This document shows positions 1 to 9,726 of a stretch of 64,000 nt of DNA, piece by piece. The notes below the pieces were generated by a model. It worked only from the letters and a program-made list of their open reading frames with translations. It searched no databases and was not told where the DNA came from. The position numbers and the translations under genes are program-made. Location: the NCBI GenBank assembly GCA_008123405.1, contig VSSA01000007.1:1-64000 (forward strand). Reading direction: 5' to 3'. The stretch is from Nocardioides sp. BGMRC 2183. GTDB lineage: Bacteria > Actinomycetota > Actinomycetes > Propionibacteriales > Nocardioidaceae. The stretch's first letter is position 1, and the number at the start of each line of letters is the position of its first letter.

Positions 1-1001
1 CGCGGGCGACCCGCACCGCCACCCGTGCCCAGACCGCCGGGCGGGCCCTGGTGCTGCTCGGCACCGGCGCAGCGATGGCAGCGGTCGCGCTGGTCGCGGC
101 CGACGCCCACGCATCAGGCGCCGTGAGCGGCCCACTGGTCGGCCTGCTGGTGTTGCTGCCGCTGGCGCTCGGCGAGGTCGCAGGGGCGCTGCCCGAGGCC
201 GCGGCCTTGTCCGCCCGGTGCGCGGCCGCGCGGGATCGGCTCACCGCGATCGAGCAGCGCACTCCCCGCGTGATCGAGCCGACCGACCCGGCGTCGACCC
301 CGGCCGGCAGCACGCTGGACTTCCAGGAGGTGGCCGTGGGGTGGGGTGAGCGGCCAGCCGTCGCCGGCCTGCAGTTGCGGATCGCCCCCGGCGAGCGGGT
401 GGCGCTGGTCGGACCTTCGGGCTCGGGGAAGAGCACGGTGGCGGCTGCGGCAATGCGCTACCTGATGCCGCAGGCGGGCACGATCCGCCTGGGGGAGGCC
501 GACCTGGCTCGGTTGCCGGGTGACGTCGTACGGGAGCGGGTGGGGCTGGTGGACGACGATCCGCATCTCTTCGCCAGCACCGTGGTGGAGAACGTCCGCC
601 TGGCACGCCCCGAGGCAGACGACGCCGAGGTCGAGCAGGCGCTGCGCACGGCGCGCCTCGGCGCGTGGCTCGACGCGCTCCCCGACGGGCTGGACACCTG
701 GATCGGGGACGGTCATGCCGACGTCTCCGGTGGGGAGCGGGCTCGGCTGGCGATCGCCCGGTGCCTGCTCGCCGACCAGCCAGTGATCGTGCTCGACGAG
801 CCCGTCGCCCACCTCGACCACGCCACCGCCGAGCAGATCGCGGCCGAGATGCTGGGGCGTGTCTCCGAAGACGGCGCGGCGGACCGTGCCGTCCTCTGGA
901 TCACCCACGACCCGGTCGGCCTGGACCGGGTCGACCGCGTGATCGCCCTCGCGGCCGAGGACCGCCAGCCGGTCGGCGCCGGTGGGAGACTGGCCCGATG
1001 A
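1..1001 (+). CDS. cydC: Thiol reductant ABC exporter subunit CydC, C-terminal part
   Basis: The reading frame is open from the first base, so the gene starts outside the window and only the end of the membrane domain and the ATPase domain are present. Visible ABC motifs are Walker A (GPSGSGKST, about 412-438), the signature VSGGERARL (about 721-747) and Walker B VIVLDEP (about 783-803). CydDC exports cysteine/glutathione-type thiols and is needed for assembly of cytochrome bd oxidase. The CydC assignment rests on overall similarity and on the redox-sensing genes that follow. The stop codon overlaps the next start (ATGA), which implies translational coupling. Another ABC exporter half is the main alternative. 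Confidence 0.8.
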   Translation, partial: RATRTATRAQTAGRALVLLGTGAAMAAVALVAADAHASGAVSGPLVGLLVLLPLALGEVAGALPEAAALSARCAAARDRLTAIEQRTPRVIEPTDPASTPAGSTLDFQEVAVGWGERPAVAGLQLRIAPGERVALVGPSGSGKSTVAAAAMRYLMPQAGTIRLGEADLARLPGDVVRERVGLVDDDPHLFASTVVENVRLARPEADDAEVEQALRTARLGAWLDALPDGLDTWIGDGHADVSGGERARLAIARCLLADQPVIVLDEPVAHLDHATAEQIAAEMLGRVSEDGAADRAVLWITHDPVGLDRVDRVIALAAEDRQPVGAGGRLAR

Positions 1002-1645
1002 GCGACCCGATCACGGTCTTCCTGCTCGACGACCACGAGGTGGTGCGCCAAGGACTCCGCTTCCTGCTGGAGTCCGCCGGCGACATCGAGGTGGTGGGTG
1101 AGGCGGGCACCGCAGCCGATGCCCAGGCCCGCATCCCGGCGTTGCGTCCCGACGTGGCGGTGCTGGACGGCCGCCTCCCGGACGGCTCCGGGATCGAGGT
1201 GTGCCGAGCGGTGCGGGCCCTCGACCCGGAGATCCGGGCCCTGATCCTCACCTCCTACGACGATGACGAGGCACTCTTCGCCGCGATCATGGCCGGCGCC
1301 TCGGGCTACGTGCTCAAGGAGATCAAGGGCACCGACCTGGTCACCGCGATCCGCCAGGTCGCCGCCGGTCAGTCGCTGATCGATCCGGCGCTCACCGCGC
1401 GGGTGCTGGAGCGGGTACGCAACCCGCAGACCCGGGCTCCCGAACTGGCGCACCTCACCGAGCAGGAGCTGACCCTGCTCGGACTGATCGCCGAGGGCCT
1501 GACCAACCGGCAGATCGGCGAGCGGATGTATCTGGCGGAGAAGACGGTGAAGAACTACGTGTCGGTGCTGCTGGCAAAGCTGGGGTTGGCGCGCCGCACG
1601 CAGGCTGCGGTGCTCGCCACGCGACTGCTCGGCCCCGGTCACTGA
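998..1645 (+). CDS. NarL/DevR-type response regulator
   Basis: 215 residues. The receiver domain (about 5-120) has the acidic pair D11-D12, phospho-acceptor D57, T85 and K107. A LuxR-type helix-turn-helix follows (about 145-210, with the EKTVKNYVS recognition region typical of DevR/DosR). The ATG start at 998 overlaps the cydC stop, so the two are coupled. The likely partner kinase is the GAF histidine kinase encoded convergently at 2338-3900. By family it would activate genes for hypoxia, NO or redox stress; the actual regulon cannot be read from here. Confidence 0.88.
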   Translation: MSDPITVFLLDDHEVVRQGLRFLLESAGDIEVVGEAGTAADAQARIPALRPDVAVLDGRLPDGSGIEVCRAVRALDPEIRALILTSYDDDEALFAAIMAGASGYVLKEIKGTDLVTAIRQVAAGQSLIDPALTARVLERVRNPQTRAPELAHLTEQELTLLGLIAEGLTNRQIGERMYLAEKTVKNYVSVLLAKLGLARRTQAAVLATRLLGPGH

Positions 1646-1762
1646 TCAGTGACCTTGGTCCTTCCAGCCTCGACCAACGCCACTGCCGCCGAGGATCTGA
1701 GCGCCACAGACTGAGGGTGGAGCCGGCGAACAGGCGCCGACCTCGTGGCGGAAGGAACCACC

Positions 1763-2320
1763 ATGACCACGCTGCACCCTCCCCAGACGCAGAGCGCGAC
1801 CGAGCACATCCTCGCTCAGCGGACGCTCGCGACCATGCGGATCGCCTTCGGACTGACGTTCCTGTGGGCGTTCTTCGACAAGCTGCTGGCACTCGGATTC
1901 TCCACCGGCCGAGCCGACGACGGCACCGTCGACCGGTTCGGCGACGCTGCCTGGATCCACGGCGGCAGCCCGACCTTCGGCTTCCTCACCTTCGGCGCCG
2001 ACGGTCCGTTCACCGACTTCTACCACTCCATCGCGGGCGACGCGTGGGCCGACTGGCTCTTCATGCTCGGCCTGCTGGGGATCGGCGTCGCGCTGACCTT
2101 CGGCATCGCGATGCGGCTCGGCGGTCTCGCCGGTGTGCTGATGTACGTGCTGATGTGGACGGTGGTGCTGCCGCCGGCGAACAACCCGGTGCTCGACGAG
2201 CACCTGCTCGGCGCATTGGGCGTCGCCGTCCTCACCCTGTACGGCGCCGGCCGGATCTGGGGCCTGGGCCGATGGTGGGACGACCTGGCGATCGTCCGGC
2301 GGATGCCGATCCTGCGCTGA
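1763..2320 (+). CDS. DoxX/DoxD-like membrane protein
   Basis: 185 residues from the ATG at 1763. This start is preferred over an upstream in-frame GTG (1745) because GGAAGGA (1750-1756) is well placed as a ribosome binding site. About four hydrophobic segments are visible (for example around LATMRIAFGLTFLWAFF and GGLAGVLMYVLMWTVVL), with a conserved acidic/proline loop between them. DoxX-family proteins are associated with quinone and thiol redox chemistry. The position beside cydC and a DevRS-like pair supports a membrane redox role, but the reaction is unknown. Confidence 0.7.
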   Translation: MTTLHPPQTQSATEHILAQRTLATMRIAFGLTFLWAFFDKLLALGFSTGRADDGTVDRFGDAAWIHGGSPTFGFLTFGADGPFTDFYHSIAGDAWADWLFMLGLLGIGVALTFGIAMRLGGLAGVLMYVLMWTVVLPPANNPVLDEHLLGALGVAVLTLYGAGRIWGLGRWWDDLAIVRRMPILR

Positions 2321-2337
2321 GGCCCGCGTGGATCGCC

Positions 2338-3900
2338 TCACCGCAGGGGGATCCACCACCGCAAGATGGTCCCGCCGTCGGGACCGGGGCCGACCAACGA
2401 TCCGCCGCCGAGCACCTCTGCCCGGCGGCGGAGGTTCGCCAGACCGCTCTCGGGCGGGGTCGGTGTCGGCAGGCCGACGCCGTCGTCGTCGACCACCAGT
2501 GCGAACTCCTCGCCGTCGGCGCTGACCTGCACCCGGACCCGAGTCGCCCGAGCATGCCGAGCCACGTTGGTCAGCGCTTCGCGCAACACCGCCTGGATCG
2601 GTTCGCCGACGTCGGCAGGGACGGCGGTGTCCACCGGGCCGCGGACGGTCAGCTCGGGGACCAGGCCCAGGGTCGGCTCCAACTCGCGCAGCAGCGCACG
2701 GATCGCCCCCTGCACCGAGTCCGCCGGTGGACGCCGCAGCTCGAAGATGGTGCCGCGGATGTCACGGATCGTCTGGTCCAGCGCATCGATCGCCTGCTCC
2801 AACCGGGCCGCCGTCTCCGCCGGGGCGGCGATCGCCGTCCCCTGCAGCTGCAGACCGGTGGCGAAGAGCCGCTGAATCGCCACGTCGTGCAGGTCGCGGG
2901 CGATCCGCTCCCGATCCGAGAGCACCGCGAGCTCGGCCCGGTCCGCCAGCGCCCGCACCCGGTCCAGGGTCAACGAGGCATGGTCGGTGAAGGTGAGCAA
3001 CAGGTCGCGCCACTCGTGGTCGCCAGGCTCCACGTGCGGGTCCACCACCACCAGCTCGCCGCCGTCGGCCAGGTGCGGCCGCAGCGCCAGCACCACCACG
3101 TGGTGGCCCTGGAGCTGATGCTCGAGCAGCTCGGATCCCCCGCCCTGCATCCCTGGTACGACGTCCAGCAGCCGCGCCACCCACGCCCGGTCCGCCTCGG
3201 CGGCGGCCAAGCCGGTCAGGGGGCTCGTGGTCGCTGCCCCGGACGGACGCAGCGCGGCGGCACGTGCGCGGGCGCCGGCCCGGGCGGCGGCGGCGATCTC
3301 GTGCGCGGCGGCCTGCGTCGTACCGTCGGAGTCGACGGTGTCGGTGACCCGGCCCGCCGCCTCGAGCCAGCGTCGGCGCTGCTCGCTGCGACCGTAGGCG
3401 TGGGCGTGGTCGATCACGAAGCCGGCCGCATCGGCCAACGCGGTCACCAGCATCTCGTCGTCGGCGTCGAAGGCACGACCGCCGACCTTCTCGGTCAGGT
3501 AGAGGTTGCCGAAGACGGCGCCACGGATCCGGACCGGGACGCCGAGGAACGTGGTCATCGGCGGGTGCCCGGGCGGGAACCCGACCGAGTCCGGGTGTCG
3601 GGAGAGGTCCGGCAGCCGCAGCGGCGCGGGATGGTGGATCAGATGACCGAGCAATCCGCGGCCGCGGGGCAGCTCGCCGATCCGCGCCTCCTCCTCGGGG
3701 CTGAGGCCGGTGGTGACGAACTCGATCAGCCCGTCCTCGGGACGCGCGGCACCCAGCACGCCGAGAGCCGCGTAGCGCGCGCCGGTCAGCTCGGCGGCGG
3801 AGCGGACGATCCGCTCCAGCATGGAGGGGAGGTCGAGGTCGGTCGAGATCGATCGGATCGCGTCGAGCAGCGCACGGGTGGAGGCGGGCAGCTCGGACAC
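2338..3900 (-). CDS. DosS/DosT-like GAF sensor histidine kinase
   Basis: 520 residues from GTG 3900, six bases after the stop of the upstream PPOX gene. There are two GAF-type regions (about 20-165 and 190-325), then a HisKA_3 dimerisation helix with phospho-acceptor H338 (ERIARDLHDVAIQRL) and a HATPase_c domain (N-box NVARHARA, G-box VDDDGVGL). The first GAF has the segment GFPPGHPPMTTFLGVPVRI, which closely resembles the haem pocket region of mycobacterial DosS/DosT. H112 in it would correspond to the proximal haem ligand, as recalled from the family. It is probably a haem or redox sensor that phosphorylates the 998-1645 regulator. Confidence 0.85.
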   Translation of the reverse strand: MSELPASTRALLDAIRSISTDLDLPSMLERIVRSAAELTGARYAALGVLGAARPEDGLIEFVTTGLSPEEEARIGELPRGRGLLGHLIHHPAPLRLPDLSRHPDSVGFPPGHPPMTTFLGVPVRIRGAVFGNLYLTEKVGGRAFDADDEMLVTALADAAGFVIDHAHAYGRSEQRRRWLEAAGRVTDTVDSDGTTQAAAHEIAAAARAGARARAAALRPSGAATTSPLTGLAAAEADRAWVARLLDVVPGMQGGGSELLEHQLQGHHVVVLALRPHLADGGELVVVDPHVEPGDHEWRDLLLTFTDHASLTLDRVRALADRAELAVLSDRERIARDLHDVAIQRLFATGLQLQGTAIAAPAETAARLEQAIDALDQTIRDIRGTIFELRRPPADSVQGAIRALLRELEPTLGLVPELTVRGPVDTAVPADVGEPIQAVLREALTNVARHARATRVRVQVSADGEEFALVVDDDGVGLPTPTPPESGLANLRRRAEVLGGGSLVGPGPDGGTILRWWIPLR

Positions 3901-3905
3901 AGGTG

Positions 3906-4325
3906 TCAGTGTGCGGCACCAGGGTCGTCCCCGACGACCCTCCCGCTCAGCTCGCACTCGTCCAGCAGCAGCTGCAGATGCAGCGGACGGTTGCCGCCGG
4001 CCCACGGCTCCAGCCCCAGGGACCGGACCCTGGCGATCGCGGCGGTGTCGGTCACCGGGTGCGCGCGTCCGCGGACCACGACGCTCCACCCGGACCGGGT
4101 CTCCTCGTCGATGTCGTCGACCTCCAGCGCCACCATCGCGTCCCGGCCGTAGGTGCCCAGCACCGAGTAGGGAGTGGTCGCGAAGGTCAGCGCGGACCCG
4201 TCGAGCAGATGGGTGACGGGGATCTGGTGTGGACCCGACGGGGTCGTCACCGCAATCCGGGCGTGAGAGCGCAGACCGAGCCGTCGCGCGCACTCCTCGC
4301 GACCCAACTCCACCGTGCCGCGCAT
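3906..4325 (-). CDS. PPOX-fold (pyridoxamine 5'-phosphate oxidase-like) protein
   Basis: 139 residues from ATG 4325, which is preceded by a strong GAGGAGG site; longer upstream starts lack one. The layout (MRGTVELGREECARRL... IPVTHLLDGSALTF... GRDAMVALEVDDID... WSVVVRGRAHPV) is that of the split-barrel flavin/F420-binding family that pairs with DevR-regulated genes in mycobacteria and relatives. It overlaps nothing and lies 5 bp upstream of the sensor kinase, so the two should be co-transcribed. The cofactor (FMN, F420 or haem) cannot be told from sequence. Confidence 0.8.
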   Translation of the reverse strand: MRGTVELGREECARRLGLRSHARIAVTTPSGPHQIPVTHLLDGSALTFATTPYSVLGTYGRDAMVALEVDDIDEETRSGWSVVVRGRAHPVTDTAAIARVRSLGLEPWAGGNRPLHLQLLLDECELSGRVVGDDPGAAH

Positions 4326-4413
4326 GGCACCTCCTCTTCGTGTCGGCCGCCTCCGCTGCCGACCATCCGCCTCCATCGTGGCGCGTGCGACGCCCGAGCT
4401 CCAGGGACCTTGG

Positions 4414-5271
4414 TCACCCGTCGGTGGGAGATCCGTCGGCGCCGTACCGGACGCGCCAGACGGGATGCTCGCCGGAGAAGCCCTTGAGGTCGAACGATCC
4501 GGCAGCCTCCAGGCGCAGCGCCGTGTCGTCGGCCAGTGCGGCGCGCACGGCGTCGCTGGCCAGCACCTCGCCGCCGGAGGCGAGGTCGGCTACCCGCGCG
4601 GCCATCGCCACGTTGCGCCCGAAGTAGTCGCCGTCGCGAGCGACCACCTGACCGGTGTGCACCCCGATCCGCACCTGCACCGGCCCGTGCCGCCGCAGCG
4701 AGGAGTCGCCGCCACGGCCCAGGTCCCGCTGGATCGCGGTGGCGGCGCGACAACCCGCCTCCGGGTCCCGGAAGGCGACCATGAAGCCGTCCCCGGCAGT
4801 CTTGACCACCTGGCCCCGGTACTGCTCGATCCGGCGTCGCAGCAGCCGGTCGTGGGCGGTGAGCACCTTCACCCACGTGCTGTCCCCGAGCCGGTCGTTG
4901 ATCGCGGTGGAGTCCTCGATGTCGGAGAAGAGGAGGGTCACGGTGCCGTCGGCGGCGGCCATGGTGACGATGTCGGCGCGCTCGTCGGCCGCCCATGCCT
5001 GTAGCTCCTCGATGGTGGAGGCGAGCAGGCCGCTGAAGCCGGAGTCCCGGACCCGGGTCGCGGTCCGCACCACGCGTCGTACCGCCCGGTCGACGGTGCG
5101 GGTCGCCGGTGGCGGCCGCAGCGCTGCGTCCAGATCGGCCTGGAGCGTGTCGACCTGCCGGTCACTCTCCGCCAGCGCGGTGCGCAGACGATCCCGCTCG
5201 ACCGCGAGCCAGAGCACGGCGACGAGCAACAGCGCGCAGACGACACCGAGGCCGACGAGAGCGATCAGCAC
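4414..5271 (-). CDS. Membrane-anchored class III adenylate/guanylate cyclase
   Basis: 285 residues from GTG 5271. One N-terminal membrane helix (about 2-25) is followed by a basic/coil linker and a class III cyclase domain (about 110-285). The metal-binding aspartates lie in LLFSDIEDST and GDGFMVAF, and a lysine precedes the second (VVKTAGDGF). It would make cAMP or cGMP on the cytoplasmic side of the membrane. It is divergent from the AAA/VWA operon, with about 48 bp between the two starts. Confidence 0.85.
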   Translation of the reverse strand: MLIALVGLGVVCALLLVAVLWLAVERDRLRTALAESDRQVDTLQADLDAALRPPPATRTVDRAVRRVVRTATRVRDSGFSGLLASTIEELQAWAADERADIVTMAAADGTVTLLFSDIEDSTAINDRLGDSTWVKVLTAHDRLLRRRIEQYRGQVVKTAGDGFMVAFRDPEAGCRAATAIQRDLGRGGDSSLRRHGPVQVRIGVHTGQVVARDGDYFGRNVAMAARVADLASGGEVLASDAVRAALADDTALRLEAAGSFDLKGFSGEHPVWRVRYGADGSPTDG

Positions 5272-5319
5272 GCGGAAACTGTAGGGCTCCGGTGTGGTGC
5301 GGCGCAGTAGCGTGGCACG

Positions 5320-6762
5320 GTGACCTCTCCGCACACCGTCGCAACTGCCGCCCCCGACGTCGCCACCCTCGGTCAGCTCCGTGCCTCTGGCCATGTCCTC
5401 AAGCCGCTGCGCACCGAGCTGCGCGACAACCTGCTGGCCAAGCTGGCCGCCGGCGAGGACCCGTGGCCCGGCCTGCACGGGCTGGAGGACACCGTCATCC
5501 CGCAACTGGAGCGGGCACTGATCGCCGGCCACGACGTGGTCCTGCTCGGGGAGCGGGGCCAGGGCAAGACCCGGCTCCTGCGCACCCTGGCCGGTCTGAT
5601 GGACGAGTGGACGCCGGTGATCTCCGGCTCCGAGCTCGGCGAGCACCCCTACGAGCCGATCACCGTGCAGTCCAAGGCCGCGGTCGCCGAGCACGGCGAC
5701 GACCTGCGGGTCTCCTGGGTGCACCGCAGTGAGCGGTACGCCGAGAAGCTGGCCACGCCGGACACCTCGGTCGCCGACCTGATCGGCGACGTGGACCCGA
5801 TGAAGGTCGCCGAGGGGCGCTCGCTGGGCGACCCCGAGACCATCCACTTCGGGCTGATCCCGCGCTCGCATCGCGGCATCGTGGCGATCAACGAGCTGCC
5901 CGACCTGGCCGAACGGATCCAGGTCGCGATGCTCAACGTGATGGAGGAGCGCGACATCCAGATCCGCGGCTACGTGCTGCGGCTGCCGCTCGACGTCCTG
6001 GTCGTGGCCAGTGCCAACCCCGAGGACTACACCAACCGCGGACGGATCATCACCCCGCTCAAGGACCGCTTCGGCGCGGAGATCCGCACCCACTATCCGA
6101 CCGAGCTCGATGCCGAGGTCGCCGTGGTCCGGCAGGAGGCCGACCTGCTCGACGGTCTGGTCGAGGTGCCCGACTTCCTGGTCGAGATCCTGGCGCGCTT
6201 CACCCGGAACCTGCGCGACTCCTCCTCGGTCGACCAGCGCTCGGGCGTCTCCGCGCGGTTCGCCATCGCCGGGGCCGAGACGATCGCGGCCTCCGCGCTG
6301 CGACGCGCCACCCTGCACCGCGAGGACCATGCGGTGGCTCGGGTGGTCGACCTGGAGACCGCGGTGGACGTGCTCGGCGGCAAGATCGAGTTCGAGTCCG
6401 GTGAGGAGGGACGCGAGGTCGAGATCCTGACCCACCTGCTGCGCACCGCGATCGCGTCGACGGTGCGCAGCACCTTCCGCGGACTGGACTTCGCGCTGCT
6501 CGTCGAGGCGATCGAGGAGGGTGCGACGGTGGTCACCGGCGAGCACGTCACCGGCCGCGAGGTGCTGACCGGGCTCCCCGTGCTCGGCGAGTCCGAGCTC
6601 TACGACCAGATCTGCGAGCGGGTGCTGGGCTCGGGCGGAGGAGAGAACGACGGCGAGCGCGCCGCTGCGATCGAGCTGGCCCTGGAGGGGCTCTTCTTGG
6701 CCCGCAAGATCGGCAAGGACACCCAGTCCGGCGAGCGTGGGGCGGAGACGGTCTACGGATGA
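5320..6762 (+). CDS. MoxR-like/Mg-chelatase ChlI-type AAA+ ATPase
   Basis: 480 residues from GTG 5320. Walker A is GERGQGKT (residues 77-84), the sensor and arginine-finger regions follow, and the segment VAINELPDLAERIQVAMLNVMEERDIQIRG holds the ChlI-style helix-2 insert. It is often annotated as a sigma-54-interacting or magnesium chelatase-like protein. The stop overlaps the start of a VWA-domain partner (ATGA), the classic ATPase/VWA pair thought to act as a chaperone for metal insertion or complex assembly. The client is unknown. Confidence 0.87.
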   Translation: MTSPHTVATAAPDVATLGQLRASGHVLKPLRTELRDNLLAKLAAGEDPWPGLHGLEDTVIPQLERALIAGHDVVLLGERGQGKTRLLRTLAGLMDEWTPVISGSELGEHPYEPITVQSKAAVAEHGDDLRVSWVHRSERYAEKLATPDTSVADLIGDVDPMKVAEGRSLGDPETIHFGLIPRSHRGIVAINELPDLAERIQVAMLNVMEERDIQIRGYVLRLPLDVLVVASANPEDYTNRGRIITPLKDRFGAEIRTHYPTELDAEVAVVRQEADLLDGLVEVPDFLVEILARFTRNLRDSSSVDQRSGVSARFAIAGAETIAASALRRATLHREDHAVARVVDLETAVDVLGGKIEFESGEEGREVEILTHLLRTAIASTVRSTFRGLDFALLVEAIEEGATVVTGEHVTGREVLTGLPVLGESELYDQICERVLGSGGGENDGERAAAIELALEGLFLARKIGKDTQSGERGAETVYG

Positions 6763-8777
6763 GTCGCTACCGCCGGTACGACGGCGGCGATCCGCTCGCC
6801 CCGCCGGTCGACATCGCCGAGGCGCTCGACGCCATCGGCGAGGACGTGATGGCCGGCTACAGCCCGGAGCGGGCGATGCAGGAGTTCCTGCGTCGCGGCG
6901 GGCAGGAGCAGGCCGGACTCGATGACCTCGCCCGCAAGGTGGCCGAGCGTCGCCGGGAGCTGCTCGCCCAGCACAACCTCGACGGCACGCTGAACGAGGT
7001 CAAGGAGCTGCTCGACCGCGCCGTGCTCGCCGAGCGCCAGCAGCTGGCCCGGGACCCGATGATGGACGAGGGCGACCGGGCGTTCCGGGAGCTGCGGATG
7101 CAGAACCTGCCGGACTCTCCGGCCGCGGCGGTGACCGAGCTCGGCGACTACGACTGGACCTCGTCCGAGGCGAGGCAGGCATTCGAGCAGATCAAGGACC
7201 TGCTCGGTCGGGAGATGCTCGACCAGCGCTTCTCCGGGATGAAGGACGCCTTGGAGAACGCGACCGAGGCGGATCGTGCAGCGATCAACGCGATGCTCGC
7301 CGACCTCAACGAGCTGTTGGAGAAGCGGGCCGCGGGCGCCGATACCCAGGCCGACTTCGAGGACTTCATGGCTCGGCACGGCCAGCACTTCCCGGAGAAC
7401 CCCCGCACGCTGGACGAACTGCTCGACACCCTCGCCGAGCGCTCGGCCGCTGCCCAGCGGATGCTCAACTCGATGACCCCCGAGCAGCGCCAGGAGCTGA
7501 TGGAGCTCTCCGCCGAGGCGTTCGGGTCGCCGGAGCTGATGGAGCAGCTGGACCGCCTCGACCAGAACCTGATGACCCTGCGCCCCGGCGAGGACTGGAA
7601 CGGCGGCGAGCAGTTCGGGGACGGCGACCAGGGGCTCGGCCTCGGCGACGGCACGGGGGTGCTGCAGGACCTCGCCGACCTGGACGCCCTGGCCGACCAG
7701 CTCGCCCAGTCCTATGGCGGCGCGCGACTCGACGACGTGGACCTGGACAAGCTGACCCGTCAGCTCGGCGACCAGGCGGGCGTCGACGTACGCAAGCTGC
7801 AGGAGCTGGAGCGGGCACTGCGCCAGTCCGGTGCGATGGAGCGCAGCTTCGACGGCGAGCTGCGGCTCACCCCGAAGGCGATGCGACAGCTGGGCAAGGC
7901 GCTGCTGCGCGGCGTCGCCGAGAAGATGTCAGGACGCCAGGGACAGCGAGACCTGCGTCGGGCAGGAGCGGCCGGGGATCTCTCCGGGGCCACCCGGGCG
8001 TGGGAGTTCGGTGACACCGAGCCGTGGGACATCCCGCGCACGATGGTGAACGGGATGATCCGCCGCGCCGGTGAGCCGGACGGACCGCGACTGTCGGTCG
8101 AGGACATCGAGGTCGCCGAGACCGAGGCGCGCACCCAGGCTGCCGTCGCGCTCTGCGTGGACACCAGCTTCTCGATGGCGATGGACGGCCGCTGGGTGCC
8201 GATGAAGCAGACGGCGCTCGCCCTGCACACCCTGATCGGCAGCCGGTTCCGCGGCGACGACCTGGAGCTGATCGGCTTCGGGCGGCACGCGGAGACGATG
8301 CGGATCGAGCAGCTGACCGCACTCGACGCCCGCTGGGCCAAGGGCACCAACCTGCACCACGCGCTGCTGCTGGCCAACCGGCACTTCCGCAGGCATCCCA
8401 ACGCCCAGCCGGTGCTGCTGATCGTCACCGACGGTGAGCCGACCTCACACCTCGAGCCGGACGGGCAGGTCTTCTTCGACTACCCGCCGCACCCGATGAC
8501 CATCGCGCTCGCCGTCCGCGAGCTCGACAACGCGCGCCGGCTCGGCGCGCAGACCACCTTCTTCCGACTCGGCGAGGACCCCGGCCTGGCGCGTTTCATC
8601 GACGGCATGGCGCGGCGGGTGGACGGGTCGGTGGTCGCCCCGGAGGCCGACGATCTCGGCGCCGCGGTGGTCGGCTCCTACCTCGGCTCGCGCGGTAGTG
8701 GCCGACCGGGTGGGTCTGGGGGTGGCCCGGGCAGCTATGGCGACTGGTTCGGCGGACGGGGTTTCTGGGTCGGCTGA
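6759..8777 (+). CDS. VWA-domain partner of the AAA+ ATPase
   Basis: 672 residues, coupled to the upstream ATPase by a 4-bp overlap. The N-terminal two thirds are long helical, charged segments rich in Glu, Leu and Gln. The C-terminal VWA domain (about 460-640) has a MIDAS motif D468-T-S-F-S (VDTSFSMAMDG), with further metal-site residues in KGTNLHHAL and VTDGEP. The tail is Gly-rich. It presumably supplies a metal-dependent binding platform for the AAA ring. No export signal is seen, so it is cytoplasmic. Confidence 0.87.
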   Translation: MSRYRRYDGGDPLAPPVDIAEALDAIGEDVMAGYSPERAMQEFLRRGGQEQAGLDDLARKVAERRRELLAQHNLDGTLNEVKELLDRAVLAERQQLARDPMMDEGDRAFRELRMQNLPDSPAAAVTELGDYDWTSSEARQAFEQIKDLLGREMLDQRFSGMKDALENATEADRAAINAMLADLNELLEKRAAGADTQADFEDFMARHGQHFPENPRTLDELLDTLAERSAAAQRMLNSMTPEQRQELMELSAEAFGSPELMEQLDRLDQNLMTLRPGEDWNGGEQFGDGDQGLGLGDGTGVLQDLADLDALADQLAQSYGGARLDDVDLDKLTRQLGDQAGVDVRKLQELERALRQSGAMERSFDGELRLTPKAMRQLGKALLRGVAEKMSGRQGQRDLRRAGAAGDLSGATRAWEFGDTEPWDIPRTMVNGMIRRAGEPDGPRLSVEDIEVAETEARTQAAVALCVDTSFSMAMDGRWVPMKQTALALHTLIGSRFRGDDLELIGFGRHAETMRIEQLTALDARWAKGTNLHHALLLANRHFRRHPNAQPVLLIVTDGEPTSHLEPDGQVFFDYPPHPMTIALAVRELDNARRLGAQTTFFRLGEDPGLARFIDGMARRVDGSVVAPEADDLGAAVVGSYLGSRGSGRPGGSGGGPGSYGDWFGGRGFWVG

Positions 8778-8854
8778 GGCGACTCTCCACTGTCGGCCTG
8801 TGGACAGTCTCGGAGCGCCGTTTCCGCGCTGATCGCGTCGGGCACCGGCCTGCC

Positions 8855-9406
8855 ATGGACGCAGCAGCAGCCCCCGGCCCCCTCCACCGTGTCGACGCCG
8901 CCGTGATCGGCGACGACCCCTTCTGGGCGGCCGTACGACGACGACACCCCGACGTCGACCTGGTGCTGCTCCCGCGCCGTGCTGGCGGGGCCACGTCCGA
9001 CTGCCTCGACCGCGGACGCGACGAGCTGCGGGCGGTCGTGGAGGCGTGGCGCTGGATCGCGCCGCTGCTGGTCGAGCGCGGTGCGGCGGACCGGACGGCG
9101 GGGTGGCGGGGCAGCGGCTCAGGCCACCGGTTCGTCATCGAGACCGCGGTGCGCGGGATCGACCGCGTGGCCCGGACGGACCTGCTGCGCGCCCTCGCGG
9201 TCGGTGCGGACCGAGCCGGGTGGCGCCTGGCGGCAGGGGAGCGTCGCGGTCTGCCGGTGCTCCGGGCGCTGCAGCAGGAGCAGCGCCTCCACTTGCGGGT
9301 CGAGGCCGGTCCAGGTGCCACGGTGCTGCGGCTGCGCGGGGCGCCGCTGCGGCTCGGCGCGGCTGACCGGGCGGTGCTGGAGCAGGAGGGGTCGTCGTGG
9401 GAGTGA
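8855..9406 (+). CDS. Hypothetical protein heading the WXG100-like/DUF1023 cluster
   Basis: 183 residues with no family I recognise. The sequence is Arg/Ala-rich with a central amphipathic region (DELRAVVEAWRWIAPLLVER) and a C-terminal part that looks like beta strands (RLHLRVEAGPGATVLRLRG). Its last 10 bases overlap the start of the WXG100-like gene, and the next two genes also overlap, so it sits in one translationally coupled operon. It may be a chaperone or immunity-type partner of the secreted hydrolase; this is inference from context only. Confidence 0.6.
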   Translation: MDAAAAPGPLHRVDAAVIGDDPFWAAVRRRHPDVDLVLLPRRAGGATSDCLDRGRDELRAVVEAWRWIAPLLVERGAADRTAGWRGSGSGHRFVIETAVRGIDRVARTDLLRALAVGADRAGWRLAAGERRGLPVLRALQQEQRLHLRVEAGPGATVLRLRGAPLRLGAADRAVLEQEGSSWE

Positions 9407-9726
9407 CCCTGGAGGTGCCCTACGTCGAGCTGATGCAGGCCGAGCGCGAGTGGGACGTGGCCGGGGACGACCTCGACGGCGGCTGGCGCCGGCTCGAGAG
9501 CGCGTCCACCAGTGACTTCTCACCAGCCGTCGCGACCGCCGTGGACGGCTTCCGCGGACCCTGGGTCGCCGAGCTCAAGCAGCTGGCCGACGCCGCGCTC
9601 GAGCACAGCCTCACCATCGCGACCTACCGGTCCACGATGCTCGCCACCGACGTGGTGCGGGGTGAGGCGATCCGAGGGCTGTTGCCCTGGCGCCTCCACG
9701 ACGCCCGGGTGGAGGAGTCGCCGTGA
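9397..9726 (+). CDS. Small helical WXG100-like protein
   Basis: 109 residues from GTG 9397. It is predicted all-helical with a turn around GFRGPWVAELK, where a Trp follows a small turn much as in the WXG motif. Length and context (directly upstream of an alpha/beta hydrolase with a helical N-terminal domain) fit an ESX-type partner. The exact W-x-G triplet is absent, so assignment to the family is tentative. The stop overlaps the next start (GTGA). Confidence 0.6.
   Translation: MGVTLEVPYVELMQAEREWDVAGDDLDGGWRRLESASTSDFSPAVATAVDGFRGPWVAELKQLADAALEHSLTIATYRSTMLATDVVRGEAIRGLLPWRLHDARVEESP

Noticed and set aside
2762-3919. 385-codon minus-strand frame inside the kinase gene
   Set aside because: Out-of-frame shadow; Arg/Ala/Gly-rich with no motif, while the kinase frame has clear GAF, HisKA and HATPase motifs.
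1717-4152. Very long plus-strand open frame opposite the histidine kinase
   Set aside because: Shadow of the kinase and PPOX genes on the other strand; its translation is low-complexity Arg/Gln/Gly/Pro with no family pattern, as expected in high-GC DNA.
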